A DNA stretch of 9,525 bases from Coprococcus sp. (GCA_016297325.1 JAEDGW010000102.1:1-9525); one strand, 5' to 3'. Counted from the stretch's first letter, positions 1 to 6,351 are shown. Program-made: numbers and translations. Notes: generated from the letters alone by a model not told the origin.

Positions 1-971
1 GGCATGATCTTCTGTACTATATATGGTATAAAATAATCAGAAGTCGGAAGATCACCTGTATCAACAAGAGCTCCAGCCCATGTTCCTGCAAGATGCATTC
101 CTATGATCACAAAGCTGCAGGTGAGAACTCCGATCCACATCGCTCTGTGCATGCTCTTCGTGTCCCTAAATCCCATGGCGCGCACAGCGGTCTGGGGAAG
201 CCCCAGCGTTCCAAATCCCACAAGCACCCAATAGCTGAGCAGCCCTCCGGGTGTGTATTTCGAGAAAATGTCATCGTACACTTCCGGAAGATTTGTCTGA
301 AGACCGGCATCTATCGCGGCAAGACCGCCTCCGCTCCTTAAGACAAAGAATATAAACAGAAATGTTCCGATACACATTACTATTCCCTGAATCGTGTCAG
401 TTATGACAACCGCACTGAATCCTCCGATAGCTGTGTACAATATCACGACTGTGCCAAATATCAGAAGCGAAGTCACATGATCCATTCCCGTTATGGATGC
501 TATAAGTGTGGCCCCGCCTGTAAACTGGCTTATCATCTGTGCTATGAAGAAAACTATAAGTCCAAGGCTCGTGATGACCACCAGCGCATCGCTCTTGTAT
601 CTCGCCTTGAAGTAACCAACCACAGTCACGGCGCCCGTTCGTCTGGACACTATCGCCAGCTTATTTCCAAGCACGCCGAGCACCAGGAATGTGACCGGAA
701 CCTGGATCGCAGCTATCCACGCCTGTGCATATCCATATGTAAGACCCGCTGCACCCGGTCCTGATATAAATGAACTAGCGGAGGTATATGTCGCCATGAT
801 CGTCATGGCAAGAACGATTCCGTTCATATTTCTTCCGCCTATGAAATACTTCTTCTCGGATGTGGTGTGCAGATTTTTCTCCGCCCTTTTGCTGTAGACA
901 AAGCTCACCACAATATTGAATAACAGATATCCGAGAAAAACTGATAAGATCAATATCTGATTACTGTTCAT
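1..971 (-). CDS. panF: Sodium/pantothenate symporter PanF, partial (C-terminus beyond left edge)
   Basis: This is a sodium:solute symporter (SSS family) that by family resemblance imports pantothenate, the coenzyme A precursor, with Na+ across the cytoplasmic membrane. The first 323 codons are present; E. coli PanF has about 483 residues, so roughly a third is missing because the window ends, not because the gene is broken. The N-terminus reads MNSNQILILS, followed by hydrophobic segments at about residues 5-27, 51-70, 85-105, 128-150, 165-182, 190-212, 245-262 and 277-297. The family signature is visible at 182-195 (IGGFSAVVITDTIQ), and YFIGGRNMNG at 42-51 and the small-residue run TYTSASSFISGPGAAG at 61-76 are typical of the family. 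The start ATG lies inside the end of yhdT (11-base overlap), preceded by GAGGG five bases upstream, so the two genes are probably translationally coupled. The pantothenate assignment rests on the sequence and on the yhdT neighbour; another SSS substrate is possible but less likely. Confidence 0.9.
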   Translation of the reverse strand, partial: MNSNQILILSVFLGYLLFNIVVSFVYSKRAEKNLHTTSEKKYFIGGRNMNGIVLAMTIMATYTSASSFISGPGAAGLTYGYAQAWIAAIQVPVTFLVLGVLGNKLAIVSRRTGAVTVVGYFKARYKSDALVVITSLGLIVFFIAQMISQFTGGATLIASITGMDHVTSLLIFGTVVILYTAIGGFSAVVITDTIQGIVMCIGTFLFIFFVLRSGGGLAAIDAGLQTNLPEVYDDIFSKYTPGGLLSYWVLVGFGTLGLPQTAVRAMGFRDTKSMHRAMWIGVLTCSFVIIGMHLAGTWAGALVDTGDLPTSDYFIPYIVQKIM

Positions 972-1236
972 CTTCACCCTCACTCTCATCCTCTTCATAT
1001 TGGAAATCTACAAACACAAACTTAAGCAGCCAGAATACACCGATTATGGCAAGCACCACAGTTCCAAATACTGAGACCACAAACCACGCCGGCATATGGA
1101 ACACCGTCCACCCAGTGCCATTTAGCAGGAACGCGGTGAGCACATGCCACAAAAAACAGATAAATACCACAAGCAGCGTCGCCCTAATCTCTTTTATGCA
1201 CTGCCTGTGCTGCTCTTCCTTTGTCAGTTTCATCAT
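961..1236 (-). CDS. yhdT: YhdT family (DUF997) small membrane protein
   Basis: A 91-residue protein of the YhdT/DUF997 family. Its biochemical role is not known; in many bacteria it sits directly upstream of panF, as here, which suggests an accessory role to the symporter (inference). Two membrane helices are visible at about residues 17-39 and 51-74, followed by the family's KFVFVDF stretch at 72-78 (E. coli YhdT has KFIYRD at the same place) and a strongly acidic tail at 81-91. Its length is close to the roughly 80 residues of E. coli YhdT. The start is the first of two adjacent ATG codons (MMKLTKEE), with AAGGGG about ten bases upstream; the second ATG cannot be excluded. The stop codon lies inside the first codons of panF. 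Confidence 0.88.
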   Translation of the reverse strand: MMKLTKEEQHRQCIKEIRATLLVVFICFLWHVLTAFLLNGTGWTVFHMPAWFVVSVFGTVVLAIIGVFWLLKFVFVDFQYEEDESEGEDEQ

Positions 1237-1281
1237 AGTAATCTATCCCCTTATATTCCATAAATACATTGAACAATGCTC

Positions 1282-1310
1282 ATTATATCACGCTGATCAG
1301 TTTTTTCATA
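1282..1310 (-). promoter_or_regulatory. Extended -10 promoter for yhdT-panF
   Basis: On the minus strand a perfect TATAAT (1282-1287) is preceded by TG one base upstream (1289-1290), giving the extended -10 form TGNTATAAT. The -35 region at the usual 17-base spacing (1305-1310, TATGAA) is poor, which is common for extended -10 promoters. It lies about 45 bases upstream of the yhdT start and just after the terminator of the preceding gene, the expected place for an independent yhdT-panF promoter. Confidence 0.6.
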
Positions 1311-1367
1311 GTTGCCCCGACAGCCACCCAAATCCTGTGAATATACAAACTCTGAATTGTTGCCTAC

Positions 1368-1407
1368 AAAAAAACTGGTGCACAGACGTTTCGTCCATAC
1401 ACCAGTT
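1368..1407 (-). terminator. Rho-independent terminator after the DUF2442 gene
   Basis: A perfect 8-bp inverted repeat (AACTGGTG at 1373-1380 with CACCAGTT at 1400-1407) encloses a second 4-bp stem (GACG/CGTC) around a three-base loop. On the minus strand the hairpin is followed by seven T residues, formed by the A-run at 1368-1374. It begins about 30 bases after the stop codon of the DUF2442 gene and separates it from yhdT-panF. Confidence 0.85.
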
Positions 1408-1437
1408 ATTTATAGTTTACTGTATACCAATTTATTT

Positions 1438-1713
1438 TTACGCTATTTTCTCTTTAACATTTTCCAATTCATATAACGTATCCGGATCAATATCCAGACA
1501 TTTTGATGTATCCCTCGTTCCTGTCACATCCCATGCCAAAGTTCCATTCAAAATTGTACATGAATTCAAAAAGAAATCTTTATCTCTAAGCGGTTCAAAC
1601 ACTTTCTTATCCAGTAGTGGTTTTGCATCATAACATACAATTTTGCCATCCTCAAAATACACATATACTGTATAATCATCAAATGGAACTACCTGTACTA
1701 TATCATATATCAT
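1438..1713 (-). CDS. DUF2442 family protein
   Basis: A 91-residue protein recognisable as DUF2442: an N-terminal beta-rich part (MIYDIVQVVPFDDYTVYVYF), the typical 'DAKPLL..KVFEPLRDKDFF' block at about residues 29-48, a tryptophan near 61 (LAWDV) and the closing DIDPDTLYE motif at about 75-83. The function of the family is unknown. Family members are often encoded next to a DUF4160 protein, and such pairs are sometimes discussed as toxin-antitoxin-like, which I cannot confirm from sequence. Here the DUF4160 partner survives only as a C-terminal fragment just upstream (1748-1849). The start ATG has GAGGGGG about seven bases upstream. The gene and its upstream region are visibly richer in A+T than purB, purF or glmM, consistent with an acquired, decaying module. 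It has its own promoter and terminator. Confidence 0.8.
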   Translation of the reverse strand: MIYDIVQVVPFDDYTVYVYFEDGKIVCYDAKPLLDKKVFEPLRDKDFFLNSCTILNGTLAWDVTGTRDTSKCLDIDPDTLYELENVKEKIA

Positions 1714-1747
1714 GCCAATTCCCCCTCTCTGTATAATATATATTTTT

Positions 1748-1849
1748 TTAAATCAATGGATTTATTCTGTTTAATGGCAAACCATCCTTCGATAATTCCC
1801 AATTCTGCATTAACTCATCTTGATGAATTACGCACCATTCAACCTCCAA
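1748..1849 (-). pseudogene. DUF4160 gene remnant (C-terminal third only)
   Basis: In the minus-strand frame starting at the TTG at 1847-1849 there are 33 sense codons and a TAA. The peptide contains HQDELMQNWELSKDGLP and ends NRINPLI, which matches the C-terminal 'hxEEL..NWELa..G.pl.kI.PL' of DUF4160 proteins as I remember the family. The full family is roughly 75-90 residues. The N-terminal part, with its PPHFH-type motif, is absent, and an in-frame TAA directly precedes the TTG. Upstream sequence in other frames does not supply the missing part. An ATG four codons in lies in a different frame and gives only a seven-residue peptide. I read it as a truncated gene whose remnant now forms part of the DUF2442 leader. 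A very short functional protein is an unlikely alternative. Confidence 0.65.
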
Positions 1850-1863
1850 TTATTATTGATAAT

Positions 1864-1893
1864 ATTATACTATATCATTCCAAGGCTGTTCAA
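1864..1893 (-). promoter_or_regulatory. Promoter upstream of the DUF4160 remnant and DUF2442 gene
   Basis: On the minus strand TTGAAC (1888-1893) and TATAAT (1864-1869) are 18 bases apart, matching the sigma-A consensus at four and six of six positions. It lies immediately upstream of the remnant, where the DUF4160 N-terminal coding sequence would be expected, so the transcript would carry the remnant as a 5' leader of the DUF2442 message. Confidence 0.5.
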
Positions 1894-1912
1894 TAACTAT
1901 CATGACTATATC

Positions 1913-1942
1913 AAAAGATAACCTAAGTAGATTTTATCTTTT
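1913..1942 (-). terminator. A+T-rich hairpin after the membrane-protein gene (weak terminator)
   Basis: Directly after the TAG at 1943-1945 the minus strand reads a perfect 9-bp arm pair AAAAGATAA/TTATCTTTT, with some additional pairing possible inside. The 3' arm supplies a short T-run followed by GATATAG. The stem has little G+C, so termination would be weak. It may only be a 3'-end or attenuating structure, but its position against the stop codon favours a terminator role. Confidence 0.35.
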
Positions 1943-2434
1943 CTAAAACAGCATGCACACTCCAGCGACCACAGCGCAGATAGGAATGTATATAATAAAG
2001 TGCATAACATGCATCTTCATATTGTATCCGAACATATGCGGTCCCACAACTCCCTTGACCTCCGGGTAATAGCGAGGGAAGAAGTTTGAATGACAGAGCA
2101 GCACCCAGTCAAAGAAACCTATATCATAAATCTCCATCACATACATGATCACTATGAATCGCGCGAAGAACTTCCAGTAGCCGAAATCATGCCGTACGCC
2201 ATCCCACACGCTAAGCACGATAGCTCCTATAAACAGCAGAAGTGCAACTACTTCTATACACCATCCAACCGCATGAGCTCCGCGAAATCTCTCTTTTCTG
2301 TCTGGGATCACCGCCAGATTCTCCTTCGGTGCTGTGCTCATAAATCTCTTATCCTGCACAAATGCGACCATACCATACAGAAGAAGGAAATAAGCCACCA
2401 TAACAATTACCGCCGCAACTATCGTCACCAACAT
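1943..2434 (-). CDS. Hypothetical membrane protein, four predicted helices
   Basis: A 163-residue protein that I cannot place in a named family. Four hydrophobic segments stand out at about residues 3-26, 56-80, 88-111 and 139-163, with the C-terminus ending inside the last helix (VVAGVCMLF). Between helices 1 and 2 is a polar stretch with a basic RKERFRGAH block (about 46-54). Between helices 3 and 4 is an aromatic and proline-containing loop (FFPRYYPEVKGVVGPHMFGYN) that looks like the most family-specific part. The start ATG is well supported by AAGGGGG eight bases upstream. It appears to be transcribed alone: a possible promoter with a palindrome lies just upstream and a weak hairpin follows the stop. 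No function is claimed. Confidence 0.75.
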   Translation of the reverse strand: MLVTIVAAVIVMVAYFLLLYGMVAFVQDKRFMSTAPKENLAVIPDRKERFRGAHAVGWCIEVVALLLFIGAIVLSVWDGVRHDFGYWKFFARFIVIMYVMEIYDIGFFDWVLLCHSNFFPRYYPEVKGVVGPHMFGYNMKMHVMHFIIYIPICAVVAGVCMLF

Positions 2435-2473
2435 CTCTTTTGCCCCCTTAACACTCTTTTGTATTAATTTTTA

Positions 2474-2520
2474 GGTTAGTTTTCACTAACCATACTAACA
2501 CATCTATTTCCAAAAGTGAA
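2474..2520 (-). promoter_or_regulatory. Possible promoter with overlapping operator-like palindrome
   Basis: A perfect 7-bp inverted repeat with a 4-base centre (GGTTAGT-TTTC-ACTAACC, 2474-2491) lies about 40 bases upstream of the membrane-protein start. A third half-site ACTAAC occurs at 2494-2499. On the minus strand TTCACT (2515-2520) and TAGTAT (2492-2497) are 17 bases apart and form a moderate promoter, which would place the start of transcription in the palindrome. This geometry suits a repressor operator. The same palindrome could instead form a small GAAA-loop hairpin at the 5' end of the transcript. Confidence 0.4.
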
Positions 2521-2550
2521 CCTTAGAATGTACCTATTCGTAAACCTTAG
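2516..2550. repeat. Pair of 8-bp direct repeats, 24-bp period
   Basis: AACCTTAG occurs at 2519-2526 and again at 2543-2550; with one mismatch the match extends to 11 bases (GTGAACCTTAG / GTAAACCTTAG). The copies are 24 bases apart and the left one overlaps the proposed -35 box at 2515-2520. Spaced copies on one face of the helix fit binding sites for a regulator of the downstream membrane-protein gene, but this is inference only. Confidence 0.3.
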
Positions 2551-2772
2551 CAAATATAAATCTAAAGAAATTACGACAAGAATTTTTCTGCGTAGAATTG
2601 AGTTGTCTGACAGTCCATGTAATCTGCATTCCACCACAGTATGACAAACCTTTAAATATATGCAAAAACGCCGGCACATAAGCTTGTTGATATGTCCGTA
2701 ATATAACAGATATATCACCACCGCAAATGCGCCAGCGCCATGTTTACTCTATATACATTTTAATTCAGATCT
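2551..2772. other. Intergenic stretch downstream of purB, no supported gene
   Basis: Together with the regulatory area to its left this makes a 338-base gap. The minus strand is open for about 80 codons from a GTG at 2719-2721, but there is no Shine-Dalgarno site, the composition is unlike a normal protein and I recognise no family. A G+C-rich patch (2723-2743) follows the purB stop. It can form short pairings but has no T-run, so no convincing purB terminator is visible. Confidence 0.5.
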
Positions 2773-4227
2773 TTATACATTGATCTCAGCAGTAACGCCG
2801 AGGATATCCTTGTTCTCGTCAAGGATAGGCTGAACGACCTCTGCAAGGAACTCTCTTGTCTGCTCAGGAGCACGTCCAACGAAGTTCTTTGGCTCAAGTA
2901 TAGCCACGATCTCCTCCTTTGTCATTCCAAAGTCAGGATCTGCTGCGATACGGTCAACAAGATCATTCTCATTTCCATACTTCTTGACCTGCTCACCTGC
3001 AAGCATTGAGTACTCTCTGATCTTCTCATGAAGCTCCTGACGGTTGCCGCCACGCTTAACAGCATCCATCATGATATTCTCTGTTGCCATGAATGGAATC
3101 TCCTTCATGAAGCACTGGTAGATAACCTTATCATATACCACAAGACCGTCAACAACGTTCAGGTACAGATCAAGGATTCCATCAACTGCGAGGAATGCCT
3201 CCGGAACTGAGATACGCTTATTTGCTGAGTCATCAAGTGTTCTCTCAAACCACTGTGTTGCGGCTGTGATAGCAGGATTGAGCGCGTCACACATTACGTA
3301 ATTTGCAAGTGATGCGATTCTCTCACTTCTCATTGGGTTTCTCTTGTAAGCCATAGCTGATGAACCGATCTGGTTCTTCTCAAATGGCTCCTCTATCTGC
3401 TTTAAGTGCTGGAGAAGTCTGATATCATTTGAGAACTTGTGCGCACTCTGTGCGATGCCTGAGAGCACGTTGAGAACTCTTGAGTCGACCTTTCTTGAGT
3501 ATGTCTGTCCCGATACAGGATAACACTCAGCAAATCCCATCTTCTCAGCGATCTTTCCATCTATCTTTCTTACTGTCTCGTGATCTCCTCCGAAGAGCTC
3601 AAGAAAACTTGCCTGTGTTCCTGTTGTTCCCTTTGATCCGAGAAGCTTCTGCTGGCCGATCATGTACTCTATATCTGAGAGGTCAAGGAGCAGCTCCTGC
3701 ATCCAGAGTGTTGCACGCTTACCTACAGTTGTAGGCTGTGCAGGCTGGAAATGTGTAAATGCAAGAGTTGGGAGATCCTTGTACTGATCTGCGAACTTTG
3801 CCAGCTCATTTATAACATTGATGAGTTTCTTTCTGACAAGCTTTAATGCCTCTGTCATAACAATAACATCTGTGTTATCGCCTACATAACAGCTTGTTGC
3901 TCCAAGGTGGATTATTCCGGCTGCCTTAGGGCACTGAACACCGTATGCATATACGTGGCTCATTACGTCGTGGCGAACCAGCTTTTCTCTCTCTCTGGCA
4001 ACATCGTAGTTGATGTCATCAGCGTGAGCCTTGAGCTCCTCAATCTGCTCATCTGTGATTCTTGGATTGCCGTTCTCGTCCTTAAGACCAAGCTCCTTCT
4101 CTGTCTCAGCAAGAGCTATCCACAGCTTTCTCCATGTCTTAAACTTCATATCAGGTGAGAAAATATACTGCATTTCCTTACTAGCGTATCTTTCACACAG
4201 TGGGCTTTCGTACTTGTCCTTACTCAT
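2773..4227 (-). CDS. purB: Adenylosuccinate lyase
   Basis: PurB catalyses two fumarate-releasing steps: SAICAR to AICAR, and adenylosuccinate to AMP, in the cytoplasm as a homotetramer. The product is 484 residues, the size of the longer, eukaryote-like PurB group rather than the roughly 430-residue B. subtilis form. Visible landmarks are RHDVMSHV (85-92), HLGATS (107-112), THFQPAQPTT with the catalytic-type histidine at 159, and the superfamily signature GSSAMAYKRNP (288-298), whose serines lie on the flexible catalytic loop. I chose the ATG at 4225-4227 (MSKDKYESPL) because AGAGG lies seven bases upstream; a further in-frame ATG at 4275 adds 16 residues (MYNGKCGRLQ...) but has no ribosome site and runs through a leader hairpin. 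The neighbour upstream is purF, in the same orientation and pathway. No truncation or frameshift is seen. Confidence 0.96.
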   Translation of the reverse strand: MSKDKYESPLCERYASKEMQYIFSPDMKFKTWRKLWIALAETEKELGLKDENGNPRITDEQIEELKAHADDINYDVAREREKLVRHDVMSHVYAYGVQCPKAAGIIHLGATSCYVGDNTDVIVMTEALKLVRKKLINVINELAKFADQYKDLPTLAFTHFQPAQPTTVGKRATLWMQELLLDLSDIEYMIGQQKLLGSKGTTGTQASFLELFGGDHETVRKIDGKIAEKMGFAECYPVSGQTYSRKVDSRVLNVLSGIAQSAHKFSNDIRLLQHLKQIEEPFEKNQIGSSAMAYKRNPMRSERIASLANYVMCDALNPAITAATQWFERTLDDSANKRISVPEAFLAVDGILDLYLNVVDGLVVYDKVIYQCFMKEIPFMATENIMMDAVKRGGNRQELHEKIREYSMLAGEQVKKYGNENDLVDRIAADPDFGMTKEEIVAILEPKNFVGRAPEQTREFLAEVVQPILDENKDILGVTAEINV

Positions 4228-4257
4228 CTCTTTACCTCTTTCTTCCTGTAGTCTCCC

Positions 4258-4279
4258 GCATTTGCCATTATACAAATGC
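4258..4279 (-). promoter_or_regulatory. Inverted repeat enclosing a -10-like box in the purB leader
   Basis: A perfect 7-bp inverted repeat (GCATTTG 4258-4264 / CAAATGC 4273-4279) has on the minus strand a TATAAT (4267-4272) in its loop. No acceptable -35 is found at 16-18 bases, so promoter activity is uncertain. It may equally be an RNA hairpin or a protein site close to the purB ribosome-binding site. Confidence 0.3.
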
Positions 4280-4297
4280 TATTTATATCTTATATCG

Positions 4298-4336
4298 TCA
4301 CGCACCGGCGTGATGACATGCGCACGCATCAGCATG
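4298..4336 (-). promoter_or_regulatory. Overlapping alternative hairpins in the purB leader
   Basis: Within an A+T-rich leader this short G+C-rich patch can form three mutually overlapping stems: TCACGC/GCGTGA (4298-4303 with 4308-4313), TGATG/CATCA (4311-4315 with 4327-4331) and CATGC/GCATG (4317-4321 with 4332-4336). The first two share bases 4311-4313 and so exclude each other, as in attenuator-like leaders. I do not recognise the purine riboswitch core here, and no ligand is proposed. Confidence 0.3.
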
Positions 4337-4361
4337 CTTCCCTATATCTTACCACAAAACT

Positions 4362-4390
4362 ATTATACATAGGTTTCAGATTATTTCCAC
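4362..4390 (-). promoter_or_regulatory. Candidate purB promoter
   Basis: On the minus strand a perfect TATAAT (4362-4367) lies about 135 bases upstream of the purB start, between the purF-purB hairpin and the structured leader. The -35 at 17 bases (GTGGAA, 4385-4390) matches the consensus poorly. Position and -10 quality support it; purB could also be reached by read-through from purF. Confidence 0.4.
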
Positions 4391-4410
4391 GCTTTTTTTG
4401 CACAAACCAG

Positions 4411-4458
4411 AAATTCGGAATCGATATCCACATTTTATGCGGATATGATTCCGAATTT
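4411..4458 (-). terminator. Long hairpin after purF, possible terminator
   Basis: Arms 4411-4429 and 4441-4458 pair almost perfectly with a single bulged base (AAATTCGGAATC...ATATCC with GGATAT...GATTCCGAATTT), enclosing an 11-base loop. It begins 11 bases past the purF stop codon. On the minus strand the stem is followed by TTTCTGGTTTG, a weak T-tract. On the plus strand it is followed by TTTTT, but no plus-strand gene is seen. It is probably a partial terminator or an mRNA-stabilising structure between purF and purB. Confidence 0.5.
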
Positions 4459-4468
4459 TTGACGATTT

Positions 4469-5941
4469 CTAATTTATGTGTGACTCCGATCCTCTCTTGA
4501 AGTCCTCGTGGTCGCCTCTGATGTCCTCTGTAGGTGGTTTCATCGGATACTGACCGCTGAAACATCCGTGGCAGTACTGTCTGCCGCCTGATAGCTCCGG
4601 AAGTCTCTCCATCTTCAGGTACGCCAGAGAATCCGCACCTATGATCTTACAGATATCATCTATCGATCTATTGTATGCTATGAGCTGCTCCCTGTCCGGA
4701 ATATCAGTTCCGAAGTAGCATGGGTACAGGAATGGAGGTGAACTGATCCTTACATGAACCTCTGTCGCTCCTGCCTCTCTGAGCATACCAACTATTCTGT
4801 CACTCGTAGTTCCACGAACTATCGAGTCATCTATCATTATGACACGCTTGCCATTTACAGCCTCCTTCAGGACATTCAGCTTGACACGCACGCTGGACTC
4901 TCTCTGGCTCTGCTGTGGCTTTATGAATGTTCTTCCCACATATCCGTTCTTGACAAATGCTGTTCCATATGGGATTCCCGACTCAAGTGAGTAACCCATG
5001 GCTGCAGCATTTCCCGACTCAGGCACGCCCACTACCACATCAGCGTCGACCGGGCTGTCCTTTGCAAGACATCTTCCGGCCGTGATACGTGAATCGTACA
5101 CTGGCATTCCGTCTATAACTGAGTCCAGTCTCGCAAAGTATATGTACTCAAATATACATCTTGCATGCTGCTCCTGGCACATGTTCTTGTATGACTGGAT
5201 TCCGTACTCAGGTGATATGGTAACGACCTCGCCGGGCTCCACATCCCTGATAAATTCAGCACCGATGGTATCGAGCGCACAGCTCTCCGATGCCAGTATG
5301 TATGCGTTATCACGCTTTCCTATACAGAGCGGTCTGAATCCAAATGGATCTCTGGCTCCGATGAGTTTTCTAGGACTCATGATAACAAGTGAATATGATC
5401 CCCTTACCTTCTTGAGGGCTCTTGTGACAGCCTCCTCAACGGAACCGCACTTAACTCTCTCCCTCGCTATATGGTAAGCTATTACCTCAGAATCTATGGT
5501 AGTCTGGAATATAGCTCCCGTGAGTTCCAGCTCACGTCTAAGCTCCGGCGCATTTACCAGATTACCGTTGTGGGCAAGTCCCAGAGTTCCCTTTACATAG
5601 TTGAGAACCAATGGCTGTGCATTCTCAATGGTGCTGGCACCGGCTGTTGAATACCTTACATGACCCACACCGATATTTCCCTTGAGCTTGCTCAGTGAAT
5701 CAGGTGTGTACACCTCGTTCACAAGACCCATGCCCTTTAATGAGCTGACCTTACCCTTAGGTCCGGCAGTGTCCGACACCGCTATACCACAGCTCTCCTG
5801 TCCACGGTGCTGCAGGGCAAACAGGCCGTAATATATCGTGTTTGCTACATCATTTCCATCGAAATCATAGATACCGAAGACACCGCACTCCTCGTGCATC
5901 TCGTCCTCGTCATAATAATGGGATCTTAAACATTCGTTCAT
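4469..5941 (-). CDS. purF: Amidophosphoribosyltransferase (glutamine PRPP amidotransferase)
   Basis: PurF makes 5-phosphoribosylamine from PRPP and glutamine, the committed first step of purine synthesis. It is 490 residues. The N-terminal Ntn-hydrolase glutaminase domain begins at the nucleophile Cys19 (EECGVFG), so residues 1-18 form a propeptide to be removed, somewhat longer than the 11 residues of B. subtilis PurF. GHVRYST (93-99) and HNGNL (124-128) belong to the glutamine site. The C-terminal phosphoribosyltransferase domain carries the PRPP motif VIMIDDSIVRGTTS (367-380). Cysteines at 262, 408, 457 and 460 match the four [4Fe-4S] ligands of the B. subtilis-type, oxygen-sensitive enzyme. 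The start ATG has AGAGG nine bases upstream; the internal Met15 would shorten the propeptide to four residues but has a poorer ribosome site. Nearby purB acts later in the same pathway. Confidence 0.97.
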   Translation of the reverse strand: MNECLRSHYYDEDEMHEECGVFGIYDFDGNDVANTIYYGLFALQHRGQESCGIAVSDTAGPKGKVSSLKGMGLVNEVYTPDSLSKLKGNIGVGHVRYSTAGASTIENAQPLVLNYVKGTLGLAHNGNLVNAPELRRELELTGAIFQTTIDSEVIAYHIARERVKCGSVEEAVTRALKKVRGSYSLVIMSPRKLIGARDPFGFRPLCIGKRDNAYILASESCALDTIGAEFIRDVEPGEVVTISPEYGIQSYKNMCQEQHARCIFEYIYFARLDSVIDGMPVYDSRITAGRCLAKDSPVDADVVVGVPESGNAAAMGYSLESGIPYGTAFVKNGYVGRTFIKPQQSQRESSVRVKLNVLKEAVNGKRVIMIDDSIVRGTTSDRIVGMLREAGATEVHVRISSPPFLYPCYFGTDIPDREQLIAYNRSIDDICKIIGADSLAYLKMERLPELSGGRQYCHGCFSGQYPMKPPTEDIRGDHEDFKRGSESHIN

Positions 5942-6035
5942 AAATATATGCCTCTCATGTTATATTATTGTAACTGTCCCGAGCTTACAATTCACATCGT
6001 ACGCCTGGTGACAGTCATATCTTTCGCCACATAAA

Positions 6036-6064
6036 ACTTTATCTTTTTTGTCACAACATGTCAA
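6036..6064 (-). promoter_or_regulatory. Sigma-A promoter of purF
   Basis: On the minus strand a perfect TTGACA (6059-6064) is separated by 17 bases from TAAAGT (6036-6041), the best -35/-10 pair in the window. It leaves a leader of about 88 bases before the purF ATG. In that leader ACTGTC and GACAGT (6010-6015 with 5973-5978) can pair around a 31-base loop. I see no known purine or PRPP riboswitch pattern in it. Confidence 0.7.
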
Positions 6065-6351
6065 CAGATAAATTCTATCATTTTTAGGCTTATACCCCAC
6101 TTTTTTCATGCATTTTCACCAACAGCAGTGTATTTCGCAAGTATTTAGCTATTTGAACTTGAGAAAATCCACATATCTTATTTGTCATATTGCAAGCACT
6201 GCCTTTCTCCTCTGACATATCTTTGGTTATTCATATGCATATCAGCTTTCCATCTGGTATTAACAAAGAACTACTTCGTTATACAATCGGCGACTTTTAT
6301 CTTTTTCAAGATTTATTGCATTTTACAATACAAAATTTTCACTTAACGCAC
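6065..6351. other. Intergenic stretch between purF promoter and upstream terminator
   Basis: About 290 A+T-rich bases without a supported gene. The minus strand is open for 42 codons (6090-6218, MSEEKGSACN...), but no Shine-Dalgarno site precedes it and it ends next to the purF promoter, so I do not call it. The plus-strand open frame from 6190 has unusual composition and runs through the terminator. Confidence 0.5.

Noticed and set aside
2476..2721. Minus-strand frame of 81 codons from a GTG between purB and the membrane-protein gene
   Set aside because: No ribosome site, implausible composition (scattered Cys, His, Arg and Leu with no domain pattern), and it ends inside the palindrome with the promoter-like elements.
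5973..6028. Possible riboswitch (purine, PRPP or guanidine class) in the purF leader
   Set aside because: Only a 6-bp stem around a 31-base loop is visible, and none of the conserved cores of these classes can be recognised.
6090..6218. Minus-strand open frame of 42 codons (MSEEKGSACN...) upstream of purF
   Set aside because: No Shine-Dalgarno site at a usable distance, no family resemblance, and it ends beside the purF promoter. A frame of this length is expected by chance.
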